DNA from: Rathayibacter sp. VKM Ac-2857
Lineage (GTDB): Bacteria > Actinomycetota > Actinomycetes > Actinomycetales > Microbacteriaceae
Reading direction: 5' to 3'
DNA: 64,000 nucleotides
Assembly (NCBI RefSeq): GCF_013205025.1
Contig: NZ_JABMLE010000003.1
Location: 186,001-250,000, forward strand
Positions 56,981 through 64,000 of this stretch are shown in pieces. The position numbers and the translations under genes were made by a program. Below the pieces are notes generated by a model. It was not told where the DNA came from and made no database searches. It saw nothing but the letters and a program-made list of their open reading frames with translations. Position 1 is the first letter of the stretch, and each line of letters opens with the position of its first letter.

Positions 56981-57532
56981 ATGGGGTTCGTCAGCTACGG
57001 GATGCTCGTGTCGATCGACGGGTTCGTCGCGGCTGCGGACGGGGACATCTCCGGGTTCCCCGCCCCCGGGCCCGAGCTGCACCGGGTCTTCAACGACGGG
57101 CAGCGGGCGGCCGCGCTGTCGGTCTACGGCAGCCGGATGTGGCGGATGATGGCGTACTGGGGCCGGCAGGATCCGGAGTGGGACGAGGTCGCGGAGGACT
57201 TCGCGCGGGCGTGGGTCGAGACTCCGAAGGTCGTCTTCTCGTCGACGGTGACGGAGGTGCCCGCGGGTGTGACGCTGATCGCCTCCGATGCGGTCGACGC
57301 GTTCCGCCGGATCACGGCCGAGACCGACGGGGCGATCGAGGTGAGCGGGCCGGCGCTGGCCGCGTCGCTCGGGGCGGCCGGGCTGATCGACGAGTACCGG
57401 CTCTACGTGCAGCCGTTCGTGCTGGGGAGCGGGACGCCGTACTTCGCGGCGGGGTTCCAGCCGAGGCTGCGGTTCCTCGACTGCGAGCAGCTGCCGGAGG
57501 GCGCGGTGCTGATGCGGTACGCGTCGCGGTGA
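56981..57532 (+). CDS. Dihydrofolate reductase family protein (RibD C-terminal-like)
   Basis: The 183-residue protein has a start VSYGMLVSIDGFVAAADGDI and late EVSGPALAASLGAAGLIDEY and PFVLGSGTPYF, the RibD-C pattern. Members are NADPH-type reductases of unknown substrate. ATG 56981 has AGGAGG upstream. GTG 56945 lies 6 bases after TAGCAT and could be a leaderless alternative adding 12 residues. Confidence 0.85.
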   Translation: MGFVSYGMLVSIDGFVAAADGDISGFPAPGPELHRVFNDGQRAAALSVYGSRMWRMMAYWGRQDPEWDEVAEDFARAWVETPKVVFSSTVTEVPAGVTLIASDAVDAFRRITAETDGAIEVSGPALAASLGAAGLIDEYRLYVQPFVLGSGTPYFAAGFQPRLRFLDCEQLPEGAVLMRYASR

Positions 57533-57663
57533 CGCATCCGTGACTGTGGCGGACGCCATCATCCTGAAGCACGCAGCGCAGTGAGCGGTGAAAGCGCTCA
57601 GGGCGCGTGACCGGGTCGGCGCTGCGTGTCAGGCTCGGTGGACACTGACGTCAGGAGCGCACC

Positions 57664-58536
57664 ATGCAGGTCGGCATTCATTTCATGAACTTCACGCTGC
57701 CGGGGGGCAGTGCCGGGATCGCGCCGATCCTCGGGGCGACGGCGCGGACGGCGGAGGACATCGGCTGCGAGTGGTTCACGCTGATGGACCACTACTTCCA
57801 GATGGAGCAGTTCGCGACGAGCGAGGATCCGATGCTCGAGGGCTACACCTCGCTCGGGTTCGTCGCGGGACGGACGGAGCGGCTGCGGCTGGGGCTGCTC
57901 GTGACGGGCGTGACCTACCGGCACCCGGGGCTGCTGGCGAAGATCGTGACGACTCTCGACGTGCTGTCGGGCGGGCGGGCGATGCTCGGCATCGGGGCGG
58001 CCTGGTACGAGCGGGAGCACCTGGGGCTCGGCGTGCCGTACCCGGCGCTGAAGGAGCGGTTCGAGCGGCTCGAGGAGACGCTGCAGATCTGCAAGCAGAT
58101 GTGGAGCGAGGACGACGGGCCGTACTCGGGGAAGCACTTCCAGCTGGCCGAGACGCTGAACCACCCGGAGCCGATTCAGCGGCCCGGGCCGCCGATCCTG
58201 ATCGGGGGCAGCGGGGAGAAGAAGACGCTGCGGCTCGTCGCGGAGTACGGCGACGCCTGCAATCTGTTCGCGATCGGGGCGGAGGGTGTCGCGCACAAGC
58301 TCGACGTGCTGCGCCGGCACTGCGACGAGCTGGGGCGCGACTACGACGCGATCACGAAGACGATCATCGGCGGCGGGGACCCGGTCGGCGACCCGGACGG
58401 GTTCGTGCGGGCGATGGAGGAGTACGCGGCGCTGGGGATCTCGCTGGTCGAGCTCGCGCCGCAGGGGCCGGACCCGGAGGGGTACGTGGCGCGGTTGGGC
58501 GAGGGCGTCGTGGGGCGGCTGGCGGCGATCGGCTGA
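57664..58536 (+). CDS. LLM class F420-dependent oxidoreductase
   Basis: The 290-residue TIM-barrel protein has GIHFMNFTLPGGSAGIAPIL, DHYFQMEQFA, LDVLSGGRAMLGIGAAWYER (the family hallmark) and GPPILIGGSGEKKTLRLVAE. It is a luciferase-like hydride transfer enzyme using F420 or FMN; substrate unknown. It stands with the RibD-like gene and the small F420-type protein at 2.8 kb as a sign of F420 use. Repeats follow. Confidence 0.9.
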   Translation: MQVGIHFMNFTLPGGSAGIAPILGATARTAEDIGCEWFTLMDHYFQMEQFATSEDPMLEGYTSLGFVAGRTERLRLGLLVTGVTYRHPGLLAKIVTTLDVLSGGRAMLGIGAAWYEREHLGLGVPYPALKERFERLEETLQICKQMWSEDDGPYSGKHFQLAETLNHPEPIQRPGPPILIGGSGEKKTLRLVAEYGDACNLFAIGAEGVAHKLDVLRRHCDELGRDYDAITKTIIGGGDPVGDPDGFVRAMEEYAALGISLVELAPQGPDPEGYVARLGEGVVGRLAAIG

Positions 58537-58545
58537 GGGCGGGCG

Positions 58546-58821
58546 GGTCTCGATACGCCGCTGGCGCGGCTACTCGACCAGCATGGAAGGGGCGCTTCGC
58601 GGCTGGTCGACCGGCATGGAGGGGCGCCGCATGCTGATCGAGTAGCCCGCGGAGCGGGCGTATCGAGATCCACCACCGTCAGAACGCGAGTCTTCGGACC
58701 CGCCCTGCTGGTGGTGGCGGGTCTCGATACGCCCCTGCGGGGCTACTCGACCAGCATGATGAGGCGCTGCGGGTCTACTGGACCAGCATGATGAGGCGCT
58801 GCGGGGCTACTGGACCAGCAT
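58546..58821. repeat. One half-unit, one full element and decayed fragments
   Basis: Forward half-unit 58546-58585 and composite 58630-58758 (units 58630-58671 and 58720-58758). Two tandem fragments ending ctactggaccagcatg near 58782 and 58821 look like partial copies of the forward unit with a T-to-G change. The gap lies between convergent genes and has no coding frame. Confidence 0.9.
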
Positions 58822-58855
58822 GGAGGAGCCCAGCAGGGCTACTCGGCATCCGGCG

Positions 58856-59842
58856 TCAGGGGGTCGGGGTGCAGCCGCAGGTCTCGCCGAGGACGAGGGT
58901 GGTCGGCAGGCGGACGTGGCGGACGGGGGCGTCGGCGAGGGTCTCGTCGAGGAGCTCGAAGGCGATGCGGGCCATCTCGCGGACGGGGACGGCGACGGTG
59001 GTGACGCGGACGCCGCCGAGGAGGGCCTCGCGGATGCCGTCGAAGCCGACGATCGCGAGCTCGGCCGGGACGCGGATCCCCTCCTGGGAGGCGGCGCGGA
59101 GGAGGGCGAGGGCGTGCTCGTCGGTGGTGGCGAAGACGGCGCGTGGGCGCTCGGTGCGCAGGATGGTGCGGAGGGCGGCCTCGGCCGAGACGCGGTCCAT
59201 CGGCACGCGGTGCAGGCGGCCGGCGGCGCCTCCCATCGCCTCGGCCCAGAAGCGGGCGCGGAGGCCGGAGGGGCCGAAGTCGTCGGGGCCGGTCACGCAG
59301 TGCACGTCGTCGTGGCCGTGGGCGAGCAGGTGCTCGACGGCGGCCCGGACGCCCTGCTCGTCGTCGAAGACGACGCTCGGCTCGGCGTAGGTGGGGGCCG
59401 CGGAGTGCAGGAAGACGCGGGGAGCGGTGTCGGCGGTGCTGGCCGGGTCGATGGTGATGAGGAGGATGCCGGCGGTGCGGAGGTCGGCGAAGGTGCGCTC
59501 GTAGCCGCGCTCCACCTCGGGGTCGTACTCGGTGTTGCCGAGGAGGGTCAGGAGCGAGCGGCGGCGGGCCTCGTGCTCGATCTCGCGCGCCAGCTCGCCG
59601 AAGAAGGCGTTCGAGGAGTCGGGGACGAGCAGGCCGACGAGGTTCGAGCGGCCGACGCTGAGCGCCTCGGCGAGGGAGTTGCGGCGGAAGCCGAGCTCGG
59701 TGATGGCGGTCTCGACGCGGGCGCGGAGCTCGGGGGAGACGGGGCGGGGGCCGTTGTTCACGACATAGCTGACGACCGTCGCGGAGGTGCCGGCCGAACG
59801 CGCCACATCGGCGAGGGTGGGGCGCCGGGAGCGGGCTGGCAT
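58856..59842 (-). CDS. LacI family transcriptional regulator
   Basis: The 328-residue protein has an N-terminal HTH (PTLADVARSAGTSATVVSYV), hinge SVGRSNLVGLLVPDSSNAFF and a periplasmic-binding-like effector domain (ATTDEHALALLRAA, VGFDGIREALLGG). The C-terminus has a CGC pair. It is encoded divergently from the SAHH-like/ECF cluster, and a matching operator lies at 60234-60245, so it probably controls that cluster. Effector unknown. Confidence 0.9.
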   Translation of the reverse strand: MPARSRRPTLADVARSAGTSATVVSYVVNNGPRPVSPELRARVETAITELGFRRNSLAEALSVGRSNLVGLLVPDSSNAFFGELAREIEHEARRRSLLTLLGNTEYDPEVERGYERTFADLRTAGILLITIDPASTADTAPRVFLHSAAPTYAEPSVVFDDEQGVRAAVEHLLAHGHDDVHCVTGPDDFGPSGLRARFWAEAMGGAAGRLHRVPMDRVSAEAALRTILRTERPRAVFATTDEHALALLRAASQEGIRVPAELAIVGFDGIREALLGGVRVTTVAVPVREMARIAFELLDETLADAPVRHVRLPTTLVLGETCGCTPTP

Positions 59843-59874
59843 CCGGTCAGCTTAAGGGAGGGGGGTGGGGACGG

Positions 59875-60128
59875 GGATCTCGATACGCCCGCTCCGCGGG
59901 CTACTCGATCAGCATGATGTGCGCGCGAGGCTCCGTCGGGATGACGGGGCGGGCTGCTCGAGCATGATGTGCGCGGGATGCTCGGTCGGCATGAGGGGGT
60001 TGGAGGCTCGGTCGGCCTGGGGGGCGGAGCGTCCTTGGTGGTCGAGTAGCGAGGAGCGCGTATCGAGACCGTGGTTTGCAGCAGGGGGATCTCGATACGC
60101 CCGCTGCGCGGGCTACTCGATCAGCATG
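59875..60128. repeat. Repeat half-units in the LacI gene promoter gap
   Basis: Forward unit 59875-59916, reverse unit 60036-60070 and forward unit 60087-60128. The latter two resemble a composite element with its middle shortened to about 16 bases. Partial tails (agcatgatg, gcatgagg) recur between them. The units lie directly upstream of the LacI gene. Confidence 0.85.
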
Positions 60129-60223
60129 ATCCGCGCGGGGTGCCCGGTCGGCATGATCGGTCCAGCCGGCGAATGTTTCACATGGGCGTAATAAACGAGC
60201 GGGTGGGGGAAACGAGGCGCGAC

Positions 60224-60245
60224 TATGGTCGCGCTAACCGCTTAG
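60224..60245 (+). promoter_or_regulatory. Promoter -10 and LacI-type operator of the SAHH-like/ECF cluster
   Basis: TATGGT (60224-60229) is a -10 box. CTAACCGCTTAG (60234-60245) is a near palindrome with central CG and arms CTAA/TTAG, the form of LacI-family operators. A repressor there would cover the transcription start, 25 bases before ATG 60270. Binding by the divergent LacI protein is inference. Confidence 0.6.
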
Positions 60246-60269
60246 AACCGCCGACTCCCCTGGAGTGTC

Positions 60270-60944
60270 ATGCACGCCACCCTCACTCCGCTGCGTCGCG
60301 CGGTGCCGCCCGCGACGGCGGCCGATGCGACCGGCGACTCGCGGGTCGTCCGCGCGCTGAGCCGCACCGCCTGGGCGCAGGCCGTGCTCCGCGCGGTCGC
60401 CGCGGCCTCCAACCTCTCCTTCGCGCACACCCGGGTCGCCGTGCTCGGGACCGGACCGCTGGCCGTCGAGCTGGCGACCAGGACTGCGGCGATGGGCGCA
60501 CGCGTGGTCGTCGTCGGCGACGACCCGGTCGCGTTGGTCGAGATCGCTCAGCTCGGAGTCACGGTGCAGACGGCGGAGTCTGCCGAATTGCGGGATGCGA
60601 CGATCGCGTTCGCGACGGGCGAGCGCCCGGAGCCGGTCGTGCCGGCGCTGCTCGGCGGCGGCGGTCCGCTGCTCCTGGTCGATGCGGCGGAGGAGCTCCC
60701 GGCCGTCACCGCGGTCACCGACCCGTCCTCCGGCCGCCCCGGGATCGACCGGATCGTGGACGCCGAGCGCGAGCTCTTCCTCCTGGTGGCGCGCGACGTC
60801 GCCGACGGCTCGGCCCGCCGCACCCGCGAGCAGCTGTCCGCGCGCTTCGCGGCTGCGGTCGACGCCGCCCGGGAGCAGGATCCCTCTCCCGACGACCTGC
60901 ACGACCACGCCGACCGGGCCCTCGCGCTGGAGCTGCTCCGATGA
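60270..60944 (+). CDS. Rossmann-fold protein related to the NAD domain of SAHH (224 aa)
   Basis: The 224-residue protein has a central Rossmann motif RVAVLGTGPLAVELATRTAA followed by MGARVVVVGDDP. The helix before it and the Rossmann segment resemble residues about 190-240 of the next protein. Its C-terminus is charged and helical (RTREQLSARFAAAVDAAREQ). It has no substrate domain. ATG 60270 has GGAG upstream, and its stop overlaps the next ATG by 4 bases. It may be a partner subunit or a degenerate paralogue; I do not recognise a named family. Confidence 0.7.
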   Translation: MHATLTPLRRAVPPATAADATGDSRVVRALSRTAWAQAVLRAVAAASNLSFAHTRVAVLGTGPLAVELATRTAAMGARVVVVGDDPVALVEIAQLGVTVQTAESAELRDATIAFATGERPEPVVPALLGGGGPLLLVDAAEELPAVTAVTDPSSGRPGIDRIVDAERELFLLVARDVADGSARRTREQLSARFAAAVDAAREQDPSPDDLHDHADRALALELLR

Positions 60945-62223
60945 CCGCGCCGATCCGGGACGCCTCGCTCTGGCGGCAGGGGCAGGACAAGATCGACTGG
61001 GCCGCGCGCTTCATGCCGGTGACCCGCGGGATCGCCGGGCAGCTGCGCGAGAGCGGCACCGTGCGGGGCCTGCGGATCGGGCTGGTGCTCGTCCTCGAGC
61101 CGAAGACGGCGACGCTCGCGCTCGAGCTGGCGGCGGCCGGCGCCGACGTCAGCGTGATGTGCGGCGCCTCCAACACCCACGACGACACCGCGGCCGCCCT
61201 GCAGCACGCGGGGATCGCGGTCTTCGCCCGCTCGGACGCGAGTGCCGCCGACGACCGGGCGTTCGCGCTCGGGCTGCTCGACCGGCGCCCGGACATCCTG
61301 GTCGACGACGGCTCGTCGGTCACCCGGCTCGCGCACACCGACCGGCCCGCGGTCTTCGAGACCCTGCGCGGCGCGACGGAGGAGACCACCAGTGGGCTGC
61401 GGCCGCTGAGGGTGATGGAGCGCGAGGGCGCGCTGCGGATCCCGGTGCTCGCCGTCAACGACGCGCGCTGCAAGACCCTCTTCGACAACCGGCACGGCAC
61501 GGGGCAGTCGACGCTCCTGACGATGCTCGACCTGCTCGCGACTCCGCTCGACCGCGCGCACGTGGTCGTCGCGGGCTTCGGGCCGGTCGGCCGCGGGGTC
61601 GCCCAGCACGCCCGGGCGCTCGGCGCCCGCGTGACGATCGCGGAGGTCGACCCGGTCCGCGCGCTCGAGGCGGTCTTCGCCGGCTACGACGTCGACGCGC
61701 TGCAGTCGGCGGCGGCCAGCGCCGACCTGCTGATCTCGGCGACCGGCATCGCGCACACCATCGACGTGGAGCACCTGCTCGCCCTGCCGGAGGGGGCGGC
61801 CGTGGCCGTCTCGGGCGGCGTCGCGCAGGAGATCGCGATCGACGCGGCGCTCGCCGCGGGCGCGACCCGGCAGAGCATCGGCCACGCGCTGGAGAGCTTC
61901 ACGCTGCCCAACGGCCGCTCGATCGTCGTGCTCGACGACGGCGGCTGCATCAACTGCACCGCCGGTGAGGGGAACCCGATCGAGATCATGGACCTGTCCT
62001 TCGGCGTCCAGGTGGCCGCCGTCGACCTGCTCGCGCGGGAGGCGGGGAGCCTCGCACCGGCCGTGCACCTGCTCCCGCCCGAGGTCGACGACCGGGTCGC
62101 GCGCGCCAAGCTCGACGCGCTCGGGCTGCGGATCGACGCGCCGAGCAGCGCCCAGCGCGACTTCCTCGGCAGCTGGACGTCGACCGGTCGTCGGGCCGCG
62201 CCGCAGCGGGACGGGGCGCGCTC

Positions 62224-62227
<4 letters not shown>
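60941..62227 (+). CDS. SAHH-like protein with altered substrate pocket
   Basis: The 428-residue protein has the SAHH fold. NAD loop GFGPVGRG (213-219 region), VDDGSSVTRL (D122/D123), GATEETTSGL (E148), AVNDARCKTLFDN (K178, D182, N183 matching the catalytic Lys186, Asp190, Asn191 of human SAHH) and EIMDLSFGVQ are kept. Aligned by motif, the adenine-site residues His55, Thr57 and Glu59 are V51, E53 and K55; the GHFD His is lost; GHPS is GNPI; Cys195 is Thr; the C-terminal KxxxY tail is absent. It is therefore probably not ordinary SAHH. Both ends overlap neighbours by 4 bases, so the operon is tightly coupled. Confidence 0.85.
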
Positions 62228-63938
<1,711 letters not shown>

Positions 63939-63942
<4 letters not shown>

Positions 63943-64000
63943 CCGCCACCACCTCCACCGCCGCGAAGACCGGCCCCTGGGCCGTTTCCTCCCGCACGAT
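63939..64000 (+). CDS. Start of the next ECF operon gene (partial)
   Basis: GTG 63939 overlaps the ATPase stop by 4 bases (GTGA), with GAAAGG upstream. Only about 20 residues are visible (TATTSTAAKTGPWAVSSRT), polar and Thr-rich. By position it should be the transmembrane EcfT or the substrate-binding S component; the sequence shown cannot decide. Confidence 0.7.

Noticed and set aside
60170-60186. parS-like sequence gtttcacatgggcg
   Set aside because: Only the left half of the palindrome matches; the central CACGTG is CACATG and the right arm is absent.

Overview
The window is high-GC actinobacterial chromosome, best matched by the family Microbacteriaceae (possibly Rathayibacter or a relative; the genus is inference). 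The reasons are the FhaA/FhaB/PstP/RodA/PbpA/PknA/PknB cluster with TrpG, a class E sortase and CrgA close to gyrBA, the DUF6049-murJ pair beside cca, F420-type oxidoreductases, frequent GTG starts, and a dispersed palindromic repeat. It is the chromosomal replication origin region.

Layout. 0-3.2 kb: end of a sugar ABC transporter, a ROK regulator and a small F420-type oxidoreductase. 3.3-3.8 kb: a small unknown gene and tRNA-Leu. 4.2-13.7 kb: cell growth and Ser/Thr phosphorylation operon. 14.1-24 kb: AraC regulator, TrpG-like amidotransferase, sortase, CrgA, PrmC-like methyltransferase, rhomboid, cyclophilin, Nudix, a Fic protein, and tRNA-Ala and tRNA-Ile. 24-36 kb, minus strand: DUF3566-gyrA-gyrB-dciA-recF-gnd-dnaN-oriC-dnaA. 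36.5-41.6 kb, plus strand: rpmH-rnpA-yidD-yidC-jag-rsmG-parA-parB. 39.6-44.9 kb: five parS sites. 42.4-52.8 kb: ddl, an aminotransferase, trxBA, a membrane protein, murJ, DUF6049 and cca. 53.0-56.9 kb: rpsF-ssb-rpsR-rplI-dnaB and an S4-domain protein. 57-60 kb: a RibD-like reductase, an F420-dependent oxidoreductase and a LacI regulator. 60.2-64 kb: a LacI-type operator, two genes related to S-adenosylhomocysteine hydrolase (SAHH), a fused double-ATPase ECF transporter subunit and the start of a further gene.

The genes fall into linked functional sets. DnaA, DnaN, DciA, DnaB, SSB and gyrase replicate the chromosome from oriC (about 33.96-34.23 kb), and ParA/ParB segregate it through the clustered parS sites. 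YidC, Jag, RnpA and RpmH serve membrane insertion and RNA maturation. RodA, PbpA, MurJ, Ddl and CrgA build and divide the wall under the PknA/PknB/PstP/FhaA/FhaB signalling module.

The least ordinary parts are four. (1) Six copies of a 127-130 bp MITE-like inverted-repeat element, plus about 14 half-units and one short variant, lie between genes. (2) A LacI-controlled cluster joins an SAHH-fold enzyme, whose adenine-recognition residues are replaced while the catalytic Lys/Asp/Asn are kept, to an ECF-type importer. (3) Two DnaA-box clusters lie away from oriC, one of which copies an oriC core motif and one of which lies upstream of dnaB. (4) A parS site overlaps the parA start codon.
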